Of a DNA stretch of 64,000 nt, positions 33,187-45,789 are shown piece by piece (positions within the stretch are counted from its first letter, which is position 1; each line of letters starts with the position of its first letter). The notes under the pieces are model-generated. The model was not told where the DNA came from. It did not search any database and saw only the letters and a list, made by a program, of their open reading frames with translations. A program made the position numbers and the translations under genes. This DNA comes from Pleurostoma richardsiae. Lineage: Eukaryota; Ascomycota; Sordariomycetes; Calosphaeriales; Pleurostomataceae. The stretch covers positions 1 through 64,000 of the forward strand of contig JANBVO010000056.1 of the NCBI GenBank assembly GCA_030052745.1, given 5' to 3'.

Positions 33187-34749
33187 ACCACGTTGGGAGA
33201 CAAAGATCCCCCTCCAGGACGCTGCAGAGCCAGACGCGTCAGACGACAGGAAATGGGAATACAGTACCAATATGTGCTATTTCGTTTGCCCTGCTGGGAC
33301 CTGCGTCATGTCTGCTGCTATTTTTTCCAAGCATAGCGAGTCTGTTTTCATCTGGAACGATTCCGCTGCGAGTGTGTCAATGTGAAGAGGTCAGTTTCTG
33401 TTTTTGGATGACATGACAGGGCGCACAACTGACTAGGGCTGCTAGGAGACTAGAATCTGCAAGCCAGCTGCACAGGCAGCCTTACTCCGGGCGTGAGACG
33501 TCAGTATGGCAAGACGAACGTGCCTGAAGCAAAGGGCCCCTCTTGATTGATCTGGCCACATGTCTTTTCGTTTTTCTGGTCTCGCTGTCCGGCTAGCGCA
33601 TTTTCACTCCTGTCTCTTATTTGCACAATTGTTGCTTGAGGACGTAAGGGCATCATCAATCTATTCCGAGATATCACGTCCATTTCCTTGCATTCGATAT
33701 GGCTATTATTCGGACCTATTCAGATTCCTATGTGTCACTGGTCTATGGAGTAGGCATCGGCGGACGCATTTCGTAGGATTATGATTCTGCTGGTCACACA
33801 ACACGCCCCAATCTCCCACAGGGTTAGCTCTATGAAGCATCTCATTTCAAATTGTCGTTCGTTAGTCAAGCAATTGACCCCAAGAGCTCACCTCGCATTT
33901 CTCCCCGGCCTCTATCTGGTCCTGCGAGCCAGCCAGCAGCAGTGGTACCGCCACGCCGCCGTGTCATTCTTTTCTTCCTTCCTTTTGGTGTAGAGCGTGT
34001 CGCTGTTCGCTATATGCGATGCATATGAACAGCCTTAGCTGATCGCCGATAATGAGGCTCTCACAGCCTCACCACTATCATCTCTTTGTTCCGCTTTTTC
34101 CCTTCCGGTCCATACCTTCACGTCCTGCTAGACTCGGGTGACGGTGTGGGCGAAGACGTGCCGTACACATCGGAATGTCTTTTAACTTGGTCAACCGTCA
34201 CGTTGGCTACGCCAGGGCCCCAGAGCTGATCAGTCCAATTCCCACGCTACATCGCGTCTTCTCGCTAAATGGGTTTCTCTCCATGTATCGGGAGATCCGT
34301 ACAAACCACGGAAACGGTCGCTATTTCCAAGTTCAGGGCGTTTCGGTTCTATGGCAGACCGGACGTCCACCAAGAATGCCGGCCGACATGAGTGGGTCAA
34401 CCGGGTGGGCGCCCGCCCCGGGACGGAGGTTGTACGGCCTCCTTGTGCTTTGTGCCCGGGCCTCGCTCGCTTATCGATTGGTTTCTTCATCTTGGTTTGG
34501 TCTCTCCGGTCTAGGCCGCGCAGGGTAACCCAATCAGAACGGGTAGCCCCCTCTTTTTAGGGGCGGGAGATTAGATCTGAGTGGTACCTGAATCGATAGC
34601 GGCAGAGCCAACCACACCGCTCCCTTTGTTGATTGCCCCTCACGACTATTTTCTCCTTCGCCCTCACCTTCGACAGTGACGGCGCATCCGTGACCTCCTT
34701 TCTGTCTCCTTTAATCTCAAGGAACCGGGCAACCCGACGGCACAGTATA
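33187..34749. other. Intergenic region upstream of IDI1
   Basis: About 1.56 kb with no supported gene. It should hold the 3' flank of the unknown gene and the promoter and leader of IDI1. Confidence 0.5.
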
Positions 34750-35652
<903 letters not shown>

Positions 35653-37245
35653 ACTGGGTATCGAGGAGATTGGGCTGGGGAGCATAAGGTCGACGCGGGC
35701 GCTACAACATTACGCATTTGCTAAGCATTGGGGGAATATCACTAGACACTGGGCCTTCATTGGTGCTCGTTATGAGCCTCGAGTTATCCGACGACGAGCT
35801 GAAACCTGCATTTAGAGCCGCCAACTTATCTTTTTAGCGTTACACATTGACATATCCGCAGAGCGCTGGTCTTATTCGTTCGATACGACGCGGGCAGGGG
35901 CGACGGTTCCGTGGGGCCCGAGATGGGCGGACCTAGCCCCAGCAGTGACGACCGTGAATGGCTTCCCCCCGCGTGCGTGCGGAGAAGACCCCTGTTTCTG
36001 TGAGGATATCTACCGGAAGCCGTGGAGGTGTCGATGCCTTATCTCAGCGCGTGCAGGAGCCACCGACGGCTGCTACAGGACCATCCCTTGGAAGGCGGCG
36101 TCACCTGATGCCCTGCATGCAGTTGTTGGGGGAAGATCCAATATCTCTGAATCACTATGCTCTCACCAGCAAGTACGCTGCCGGTTTCATGACCTTTGAT
36201 TGGGGATGATGCGTCCAGAGACCCAAGTGGGCCCTTGGCGCCTGTTTCTCAGCATGAGAGCCCGACCTATCCTAACCGCTCCTAGTAGGAGTAGCCGCAT
36301 GGGGAGCTACATGGCGATCCTCCCACGCTGCACGAGCACGGCTCGGGGAATCCGTCGGCCAGTGCCGTGCGCGGGCGTATCCTTGGAAGTTTCCTCTGCT
36401 GTCCGCCGTTGGACCAAGGCTCGGTCGGATGCTCAGGTCAACGACGTACCACGGCTCTGCAGGGTCCGTGCCGCAAGCCCCGGATGGATGGCCAGATCAG
36501 CAGGTCTCACTAACCAGTGCTGCAGGTCTGACCTTACGGTTCACCGAGCATGCTATCTTCCAAATCCAGTGGGATGCGTCTCATCCCACTCTGCTGCAGC
36601 CCGTCTGCTTGCTTCCACAGCTCGTTGGCTGCCCTGCCTTTCCCCAGTCCTCTCCGTTGATCCCGCGGTGTACTTATTCGCCTTCTTCCTCGCCTTCTGC
36701 TTCCTCTTCTTTCCTCTTCTTTCTCTCACGCACTGCTCGAGTACACAGTTCATCTCAGGCTTCACGGTATCAAAGAACAGAAACCCTAGGAGTGCCAACC
36801 CCAAGACCTGGGGCAGTCTCTGAAGGCCGCTGCTTCTCGCATTGCTACCCTGAGCTCATTGACCCCCACAGCTTATCCAAGCCTTTCAATCGTCCAGTTC
36901 GTAGCTGGATCGTGACCCTGTTGTTGTTGTCAAGTCCCTCCTAGACTAAGGCGCCCATCACCTACCCATCCACCCGGCTGCTCGTCAAGGCTACATTGAT
37001 GTCTGTTGACCTTCGCACCGCCCTTAATTGCCTGAGTCATCCGTCCAGGTTTATGCCCGTATCGAGAACCCAACTCTCGAGAGTCCACACGGGTGATAGT
37101 ATACAGAATTTAAATTCCATATAAGGTGAGCTGGTCCGGTTCCTTCAGGGAAGGGCAACTATAGCTCGACGATGCGAGAAGACGGCCAGAAGCTGACCGC
37201 CTTTCCACAATCAAGTATCTTGACAAGACAATTGGGCTGCCCAGC
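35653..37245. other. Intergenic region between IDI1 and the GNAT gene
   Basis: About 1.6 kb. It includes C/T-rich stretches (36640-36740) and no frame I can assign. It is likely 3' flank plus promoter. Confidence 0.5.
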
Positions 37246-38238
37246 ATGGAGACCGTAAGCAGTAGTAATACAGTCACCCTCGTTGAGCTGAAGCACTCTC
37301 TCGTGCCACGAAAGTGGGAGGAGTCGGTGCGCGCTACTGGGATGTCAGAATGCAAGGAGGCCGCGCTCTCGCTGGCGCACGCCTTTGCTGCTGATGATCT
37401 AGCCCAGTACCTCATCAACTCGGACGACATGGCCGGCCACACCCCCGAGGCCAAGTGGAGGCTCCACGTCGACATCATGACCTACATCGTCGCGGCCCAC
37501 TGCCTCGACGGCATCGTCACGACCATCGGGCCGGACTATGAAGGCGTCGCTCTGTGGTGAGTCTCCGGCGGATCCCCGGTTCAAAGGGGTTCCGTCTTCC
37601 GCCGTGTGTGTGCTTGTGGACTGACTGGGTCGAACAACAGGATGCCGCCGGGGAAGAACCTCGATGGTTGGTGGACCATCCTCCGGAGCGGTATGTGGAG
37701 GCTCTACTATCAGCTGTCGCCGGAGGGCAGGAAGCGCTACTATGACGAGATGCTCCCGCTGCTCCACGACACCAAGCTGGAGGTTCTCGGCGAGCGGGAC
37801 GACGACGCCTACTACCTCGTCTACCTCGGGACCAAGCCGCACGGGCGCGGGCGCGGCTACGCCAGGAAGCTTCTCGAGAACATGATCGAGAGGGTGAGTC
37901 TTGCCAAAGTCCCTGATTTTCAAGCAATTGCTACACATATTTTCAGTACGACCGACAGATAAAGAAAAGAGAAAATTGAAGGCTAACGACGGTCTCGCGG
38001 CCCCCCTCTGCAGGCTGATGCTGAGAACAGGCCGGTCTACCTTGAGTCGAGCTCCCTGGCCAACAACGCCTACTACAAGAAGTTTGGCTTCGAGGTCAAG
38101 AAGGACATCTTCCTCAAGCGCGGGCTCGCCCCGGTCCAGCTGTCCATCATGGTTCGTGAGCCCCGACCCGTCCGCAGGATTGCTCACCCCGCCAAGTCCG
38201 CCGCGGTCAAGTTCCAGCCCGCGCCGATGAGGGCTTAG
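37246..38238 (+). CDS. GNAT-family N-acetyltransferase
   Basis: Three exons, 37246-37556, 37641-37893 and 38014-38238, give 262 residues. The acetyl-CoA pyrophosphate loop is LGTKPHGRGRGYARKLLE. It follows the YYLVYLG strand and precedes LESSSLANNAYYKKFGFEV, the usual last part of the GNAT fold. The N-terminal half (AAHCLDGIVTTIGPDYEGVA, LWMPPGKNLDGWW) is typical of a fungal subgroup with no known substrate. It may acetylate a small molecule or act in detoxification; neither can be told from sequence. The introns are 84 and 120 nt. The C-terminus has a short basic/Pro tail (RRIAHPAKSAAVKFQPAP). It is convergent with RFA2. Confidence 0.88.
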
Positions 38239-38661
38239 GCGCAAACGTCTGTATGGAATCAGGGATTTTCGTGACATCGTCGATGGACGGAAACTTGTTT
38301 GTTTGGGTGGAGATGGGATGCCCTCAGTGATGATTCACGAAATGCTGCGAGAATGACCCGTGTGACCGTGGTGTTTGCTTTTCTTCTGCTGGTTGTCCGC
38401 CTCTGAGACGGGCACAGTTCGCTTCTCCGTCGATCTCTCAACCCCATATTTAGCTGTGCTTCACTTATTCCACGTTTCTTTCAGTGTTGTTCTTCCATTT
38501 TCCTATCAAGCCAGTCCTTACCTAGGTATTATTCGTCATCATCAATCAATCAGAAGCAACTTCATGCTCAGAGATGATATAAACACTGCCATAGCCTTCC
38601 AGCCAACGCCGCAATGTCCCGAACTTCCACGTACAACTCTTTACTCGCCACTGGTCCCTTC
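38239..38661. other. Convergent intergenic region
   Basis: This holds the 3' flanks of the GNAT gene and RFA2 (423 bp). A CCTAGGTA element lies near 38521. There is no gene. Confidence 0.5.
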
Positions 38662-39674
38662 CTAGTAGTCCAGTATAGCCCACGTCTCGTCGTCGATGGT
38701 CGTGTAGATCATGCCCTGGCCAAGGAGCTCGTCCGCCGCGCCTAGGACCTCCCTGACAGACATTCCCGTGCCGCTCGCTATCATGTTCAGGTGCACACCT
38801 TCGTTCCCGCCAGGTGAGTTGTTGACGAAGTTGAACATGCGCTGCGCCGCACCCGAGCAGCTGTTCAGCTTCGCCGGTCCGGCAGCCCCGCCACCAGAGC
38901 CCGCCCCTCCGTACTGGTCCACGAACATGCCGTCTCCGCCGTCACCGGCCGCGTGCCCATCGGCGCCAGCACCAGCGCCACCACTGCCGCCGTGCCGGTC
39001 CTTGTTGACGAAGTACAGGTGCACGTAGGTCGCCTCGAGCAGGTGGTAGTTGACCTCGTTGAAGTCCTCGACGGCGCGCATAAAGTGCGCGCCGACGTGG
39101 CGCTTGCCGTTGAAGGACTTGAGGCGGCCCCAGACGCGCACGTACTGGTCCGGCTCGTACTTGGGATCCGCGTCCTCCTGCTTGTCGGCGTCGACCCACT
39201 TCTTGACGTCGATCAGGCCGGTGCCGTCGTCGAGGCGGTACGTGATGTTGGTGGGCTGGGGGTTCACCTGCCGCACCTGGCCCACGATGGTCACCTGCGT
39301 GATGGGCCGGCCGTCGATGGCGAAGTCGGCGCCCGGGTAGGCCTCCTCCAGGTCGATTAGCTGCTTGATGGTCACGGGGCGGAGGGACTCGTCGGCGTAG
39401 CCCTGCGAGGTCGTCCTGTTAGTCTTCCAGAGAACGAAATCGCGGGGAGAGATGATCGGGAGATGGGCTTTCTAAATTACCTTTCCGCCACCTTGTCCAC
39501 CTTGGCTGCCTTGTTGTGAGCCGCCTTGGAAGAAACCGCCGCCGTCATCGCCGCCTTGGGCTCCGTATGATGTCTTTGAGTAGCCGCCGTATGACGCTGC
39601 TTTCTGGTTAGTTCTCCTTGCTCTGGTTCCACAAACACTGACCGGCAACAAGTAAAAATGCAAGGCGTACTCAT
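38662..39674 (-). CDS. RFA2: Replication protein A 32-kDa subunit
   Basis: Three exons, 39674-39671, 39596-39481 and 39402-38662, give 286 residues. Exon 1 is only ATGA; the 74-nt intron ends just before TCATACGGCGG. The protein starts MTSYGGYSKTSYG, a Gly/Ser/Gln-rich phosphorylatable N-terminus typical of RPA32. The OB fold follows (QVTIVGQVRQVNPQPTNITY, DDGTGLIDVKKWVD, VRVWGRLKSFNGKRHVGAHF). Then comes a Gly-rich linker and a winged-helix domain (VHLNMIASGTGMSVREVLG, IYTTIDDETWAILDY) that docks repair proteins. It is part of the heterotrimeric single-strand DNA-binding complex in the nucleus. The start exon is inferred from splice sites and phase. The Gly-rich linker around residues 177-217 is longer than usual. 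It is divergent from the Lon gene. Confidence 0.94.
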
Positions 39675-40151
39675 GGCTGTGATGCTCTGGACTGTCTGCT
39701 GGGTGAAGATTCAGCAGGTGAAGGCGGGGAGGTGCAGACGCGTGAAATGGTAGGAGACGCGCCTCCCCCACCACAAACCACTTTAACGGCGCGACAGGGT
39801 ACGTACCGCTGAATAGGGTAAGGCAGTGGGCCCTGGCCCCTGGGTAAGTGAGTGGTCTGTGTTCGGCAGCAGGTGACAGAAGCTCCCGGTTCAACCCCAG
39901 ATACCTCGGCTTATCGATAGGCCGGAGCTGTTCATGTCATCACATCAACCAGACTCCGTATGCCTGCTCCGGAGGACTGTCCGCTTCCTCCACTCTAAGC
40001 GTCTCGCAGTTCCCTCTTCACATTTTGCACCGCAGCCTGCCTTGTCCTCGTATTTCCCGCCATCTATCTCTAAACGATACCCCAGCTGTCTCCTTCCCCG
40101 AGCGATCGCGAAGCCCTCTGTCGCCAGTCCAGTCCAGGTCCAGCCAGCTCC
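39675..40151. promoter_or_regulatory. Divergent promoter of RFA2 and peroxisomal Lon
   Basis: A 477-bp region between divergent starts. The Lon side is C/T-rich near its ATG, as is common for fungal leaders. No specific element is assigned. Confidence 0.5.
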
Positions 40152-43100
40152 ATGGCCCGCACCGAGTCCGCTACGTTACCCGTCATTCCTCTTCCGAAAG
40201 GAAGTGTCCTGCTGCCAGGCATCATACAGCGCGTCGCAGTCTCCGCCAGCCGGCCCGATATCCCGGCACTTCTATCTGCGGTCTACACACGCGCTGCCTC
40301 CAGAGGCGCTAACGGTCGGATTGACACCGTCCCCATCGCTTGCGTTCCGATCGCCTCTCCATATGTCAGCTCCAGTGGGCAGCTGCTTCTGCAGAATGGG
40401 GAGCCGCCAAGTCTCGTGGATCGCCCAGATCCCGGCAAGCTGACGAAGGCGGATCTGTTCGCCTGTGGTATTGCGGCAAAGATTACTGGGATCGAGGGGC
40501 GGGGCACTGGAGAGTTTGCCCTGCTGGTCGAGGGCCTTGCACGGGTGAAGGTTGATAGGATATACCAGGAACGCCCTTACTTCGAGGGGAAGGTGACCCA
40601 CTACCAGGATGAAGGTGCGAGAGGACCATCTCACAGCTTGGCCACCTTGTACGTCTCAGACTAACTATCTTACTCCAGTCTCGTCCAAGGACACGGCTCT
40701 CGACGATCTCTTCCAGACTCTCAAACTTTTGTCTCGGGAGCTTGTCGGTATTCTTAGACTCGCTGCCATCCTTCCGCGGTCTCCTGGATCGACCGGGCTC
40801 TCGCCTCTCTTAGCCAGAAGGCTCGACTTCTTCATCGTGAAAAAGAAGCTGGCCGACGCAGGTCTTCTAGCCGACTTCATGGCGAACATTGTGGAGGCAT
40901 CATACGAGGAAAAGCTGCAGGTTCTCGCGATGTTCGACGTGAAGGAACGGCTGACGAAGGTTATCGAGCTCCTGAACCGTCAAATCGGGAACATCAAGAA
41001 CAGCGTCAAGATCACAACTTTCACCACAACATCCATCCCGTTCACCATCGAGCCCGACTCCCAAGACAATGAGCAGGAGCAGTTCCGGAGACAGAAGAAG
41101 CCCATGAACGTTACAAGGAGTCCCGGGAATGCGTTCGGATTGCCATTCACTCCTCCCCCTGGTTTTGGTGGCATGAGTAACGGGCAGGACGATGATCAAG
41201 AACCAAATGAGATCGAGGAGTTGCAAAAGAGGCTGGAAGCCGCCAAGCTGTCGCCAGAAGCCGCAAAAGTTGCCGAGCGAGAGCTCAAGCGGCTGAAGAA
41301 GATGGTCCCTGCCCAAGCAGAATACGCCGTTACAAGAACCTATCTCGAGACATTGGCAGAGATCCCGTGGTCCGCTGTCACGGACGACCGCCTCGGCCCT
41401 GATACACTGCCAAGAGCGAGGAAGCAACTTGATGAAGATCATTACGGGCTGGACAAGGTCAAGAAGCGATTGCTTGAGTACCTTGCGGTCCTGAGGCTCA
41501 AGCAGTCGCTCAACGAAGAGGTCGACGCCCAGATCAAGCAGGCTGAGCAAGAGACCGTAGCCCTCGAGAGCTCTAAGGACACAGTGGCTGGTCCCAACAC
41601 CCAGGAGAAGGTGAAGTCGAACACGGCCAAGCTGGAGGTATTACGAAGCAACCGTATGGTTGACAAGTCGCCAATCCTGCTTCTTGTCGGACCTCCCGGG
41701 GTGGGGAAGACAAGCCTAGCTAGATCAGTCGCTACAGCGCTGGGGAGGAAGTTCCACCGTATTTCGCTTGGAGGAGTCAGGGATGAAGCCGAGATCCGCG
41801 GGCATCGCCGGACGTATGTCGCTGCAATGCCCGGCCTCATCGTACAGGGCTTGCGAAAAGTAGCCGTCGCCAACCCGGTGTTCCTGTTAGATGAGATCGA
41901 CAAGATTGGCACCTCCAACTTCCAAGGTGATCCCTCTGCAGCGATGCTAGAGGTTCTCGATCCAGAACAGAACCACACCTTTGTGGACCATTATGTCAAT
42001 ATACCTCTGGACCTTAGCAAGGTTCTGTTCATTGCGACCGCTAACAGTCTCGATACCATCCCTGCTCCCTTATTAGACAGGATGGAGACCATATACCTGC
42101 CTGGCTACACGACGTTGGAGAAACGCCACATTGCGATGCAGCATTTAATTCCGAAACAGATCCGCATCAACGGTCTGACGGAGGATCAGGTCACGTTCGA
42201 CCAGGACGTTGTGTCTAAGATCATCGAGTCTTACACGCGAGAAGCAGGGGTTCGCAATCTGGAGAGGGAGATCGGCTCTGTCTGCCGTGCCAAAGCCGTA
42301 GAATTCGCCGATGCGAAGGACGGGGCTCATATGGAGAAGTACCGACCACAGCTGACTGTCGAGGACATTGAGGACATTCTCGGTATCGAGCGATTCGAGG
42401 AAGAGATTGCCGAGAAGACCAGCCGACCTGGTATTGTAACCGGACTGGTGGCTTACAGCTCCGGCGGCAATGGTAGCATACTCTTCATAGAGGTCGCCGA
42501 TATGCCAGGGAACGGCAGCGTCCAGCTAACCGGGAAACTCGGCGACGTGCTAAAGGAGAGCGTGGAGGTGGCGCTGACCTGGGTCAAGGCGCACGCTTAC
42601 GAGCTTGGCCTGGCGCAGGATCCCAGCGAAAACATCATGAAGAACCGGAGCATCCACGTCCACTGCCCGTCCGGCTCCATTCCGAAGGATGGACCAAGCA
42701 GCGGACTTGCGCAGGCCATCGCCCTCATTTCGCTGTTCTCGGGTAAGGCGGTGCCACCCACAATAGCGATGACTGTAAGTCTCAGTTCTTCCCGTTTCGT
42801 GCTTCCCTCCCCCTCCGCGCCTCTTACGTGCGTTTCGCCTCTGGAGACTGACACGACGTGTGACCGCAGGGAGAAATATCCCTGAGGGGCCGGGTCACTG
42901 CCGTCGGAGGAATCAAGGAGAAACTGATCGGAGCGCTCCGAGCGGGCGTCAAGACGGTCCTGCTGCCGGCGCAGAACCGAAAGGACGTCAAGGACCTGCC
43001 GCAGGAGGTCAAAGACGGCCTGGAGATTATCCAAGTCAGGTACGCGCTGCACCAGACGCTGTGTTACCCGACGCACCTCTCTATCTGTTCCTCATGTGAT

Positions 43101-43231
43101 GTACATTTGTCGCTAACCACTTGCTTCGTCGGCGGTCTAGTCACATCTGGGAGGCGATTCGCCAGATCTGGCCTGACTCCCACTGGCCCGGGGAACAACA
43201 GGCCCTGTCGGGTATCGAGAGCCGCCTGTGA
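40152..43231 (+). CDS. pln: Peroxisomal Lon protease
   Basis: Four exons, 40152-40614, 40679-42774, 42870-43039 and 43141-43231, give 939 residues. The N-terminal LON substrate-binding domain ([16 protein letters not shown]) is followed by a helical region. The AAA+ module has Walker A GPPGVGKT near residue 491, Walker [10 protein letters not shown] and sensor motifs. The serine protease domain has the catalytic Ser in PKDGPSSG (about 827) and the catalytic Lys in [11 protein letters not shown] (about 868). The protein ends SRL, a PTS1 signal, and has no mitochondrial presequence, so it is the peroxisomal rather than the mitochondrial (Pim1) Lon. Known role: quality control of peroxisomal matrix proteins. 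The last exon, 91 nt, carries the targeting signal. The introns are 64, 95 and 101 nt. Confidence 0.96.
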
Positions 43232-44165
43232 GATCCGGTCGCTTCTAGCGGACATATGCACGTGCATGGGGAAGCCCTGGGGATCCGAGATACAAGAGCA
43301 CACGTTGGGGGTTATCCTGAGACAACGTGTCTCAGCCAGGCGGCCATTTAGAAGCGACCGCGACGGCCGTCAAGCGAACTGCATCAACACCAAGGCCGAC
43401 AAGAGGCACAAAGGCGCGCACAGAGGCCCTCTGCCGGAGAGTACTTAGCTGTTCTAGGCTGTCTCGCTGTGTCTCGACCCCACGTTGTGCCGTCATGGTT
43501 TATTCTCCTGCCTCTCGGAAGCACGGGCGTGGAGGCTCAAGGCTGGTTGTACCGCCGCTGGATTACCTCGCACCTCGCCTCTCTTGGTCGCCGCTGTTGC
43601 AGGTATAGTGTCCCCACAAGTCCTGTTCTTGGAAGCAACTTTCTGTTTCCGTGTGTCGATCTCCTCTTCACGTCAAAAGGGGGAAGCACACCACCCTGCA
43701 GGCCGGAGCCAAGGACGCGGTGCTACAAGTATGTGTATGTGTATATATGTATCTAGTCTTGTTTGTATCCTGACTCAGATCGACGTCAACAATGTGCAAA
43801 TGGCAGATAGCTCAACCTTAGCCGGGATCAGTGTCTGGACTTGGGAGCATGTATATGTGACCTTGTCCCTCTTCCCCCTAGAGAGAGTTACAAGTACATG
43901 CCACGTAACATCTAATCCGAGAACGAGAGAGTCGCCCTCGCCTAAGGTAGTGATCACCAGCGAGCCTCTTGATGGAAACTCCAGGCGGAGCTATCAGGGG
44001 TTGGGTCACGTCGAATGTAGCCGATGAGGCCACTTCGTAGAGACGATGCACGGCAGGAGTGGGCATATGCCCAGGAAACTTATGCCCTCGGGGACGCCTA
44101 GACGTGTATCTATTCCCGCTTCGATGCATCCACGACCACCCTAGCTCTTGTCTCTGTCTCTCTTC

Positions 44166-44201
44166 CTGCCCCGTTGTCCTGCCCCGTTGTCCTGCCTCGT
44201 C
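44166..44201. repeat. Short tandem repeat, 13-bp unit
   Basis: The unit CCTGCCCCGTTGT occurs twice exactly, followed by a diverged third copy. It is non-coding. Confidence 0.75.
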
Positions 44202-45778
44202 TGGAACCGACCTCTCATTTTAGAGCGACGGTCTACCTGCGTGAGCTGGCCTGCTACGCATACACGGGCTATCCTCGTCGTCATGACGTTCCTCCAGGAA
44301 AAAGGGGGAGGGAGACATCGTTCGCACCCCTTGAGGGTCCCGCCGTGCCAGAGTCATCTTCCAGGGGCGTCTCCGCCTGCTTTTTGAACCCATCTCACTT
44401 CGCGCGAGACGATACATCTCGCGCTCCGTCCCTCCGAGACAGGTCTCTCCCACGACCAGACATGCTCATCGGCCATGGCCCAGCCTATCAGCTGGTCCAG
44501 GCGCCGTCGGAGCGGTGCTCTGAAGATGAGCGTAGATAGGAGGCAGGCTGACACCTCTAGTGACGAGGTATCACACCCGGGGCTAGAGGTCGAGTCACGA
44601 GAGGTCGAGCTGGTTGCGACGTTGTCTGCAGATTCCAGAGACATGTACTGCCTTCCTTCCGTCACAGTTGCTCCTGTTACGGAGCCAGAGCTGCTCCGGA
44701 CTCCCTCCGCAGACCGATGTCCTTCCTGGTGAGGCTTGTGGTCGGTTTAGTCGTGCTCGTATCACCTCCATCCTCCGGACTTTTTGTATAATCGGAGCGT
44801 ATATGGTCGGCGAGGCGGAGGAGATCGTACTGGTCGAGAGAAGTCTCTGGTCCTTTGACCGGGGAAATCTGGCTGTCATGGGTGGGCTGGGGTAGACGTT
44901 CGGAGAGGCATAGGAGAAGAGTGTCGACTCTTGCGCAGAGACCGACGTGGATATATCTAAGCAAAGTACAATGTCAGTGACTGATCGGTCTAGATGCAAA
45001 AAGACGGGTGGGATGGGAAAAGCACATGTGGAAATCACTACGGCATGGTGATCTAAAGTCAAGCTTTCTCGGTCAGACTCGCAATACAGGCCTAGATATT
45101 CCTCTGCTGCTCTCAGGGGCGGGGGTGAACGCCCCCTCAAAGTCAACGGTTAGATTTGTGGACATGGCGAATCAGCAGAGCTTCATACATGCTAGAAAGC
45201 ACCCCAAGTCCGTATGCTGGGCACGTCCTAGGGCACAAAAGCATCCCGAATTTGTCGAGTCTTCCTCCCTTCAAGCTGAACGGTGGGCAAGCAGTTGACG
45301 ACCTATCGAGAGCACACCCCCCAACAGCGGCTCCCATGCCACATCAAATCACAACTACAAGTTTCCAGCCTTGCCGGTGCTAGTTGTCCGAAGTGGACAT
45401 ACAGTACGTTGTTGTAGAGACAGCAGGGTGGGCCTCTCGGAGAATTCACGATAGTCCTTAATTGCAAGTCACACGAAGGCCTGCTCTTGCCGACTTCTTG
45501 TCTTGAGCAGTGACGGGGCGCCCCCAACAGCAGGGCGAATTGTGTCTTCATGGTCTCCTTTGAGATACAGCCTCCGGCATCAAGCATCAAGTCAAAACGG
45601 TGTCGCCTCTGCTTTGGGTTAAATCCAAGGGTTGTGATGGTCCACAAAGCGGTTCAAGCGCGGAACATGTCCCCGGTGCTAGGGAGGCTTCGTAGTCATG
45701 GTGTGTGTGACAATGCATCAAAACTGTGGGCATCTCGCACGACCCTTGCAATCCATGTTGTTAAAGCCCATGGAGCAG

Positions 45779-45789
45779 GTACTCCGTAC
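45779..45789 (-). repeat. Dispersed motif GTACGGAGTAC
   Basis: The reverse complement, GTACTCCGTAC, is seen on the plus strand. It is an exact inverted copy of 51338-51348. Confidence 0.6.

Noticed and set aside
44595-45146. 183-codon minus-strand frame in the gene-poor region
   Set aside because: There is no ATG near its start and no recognisable domain. At most it is a decayed gene.
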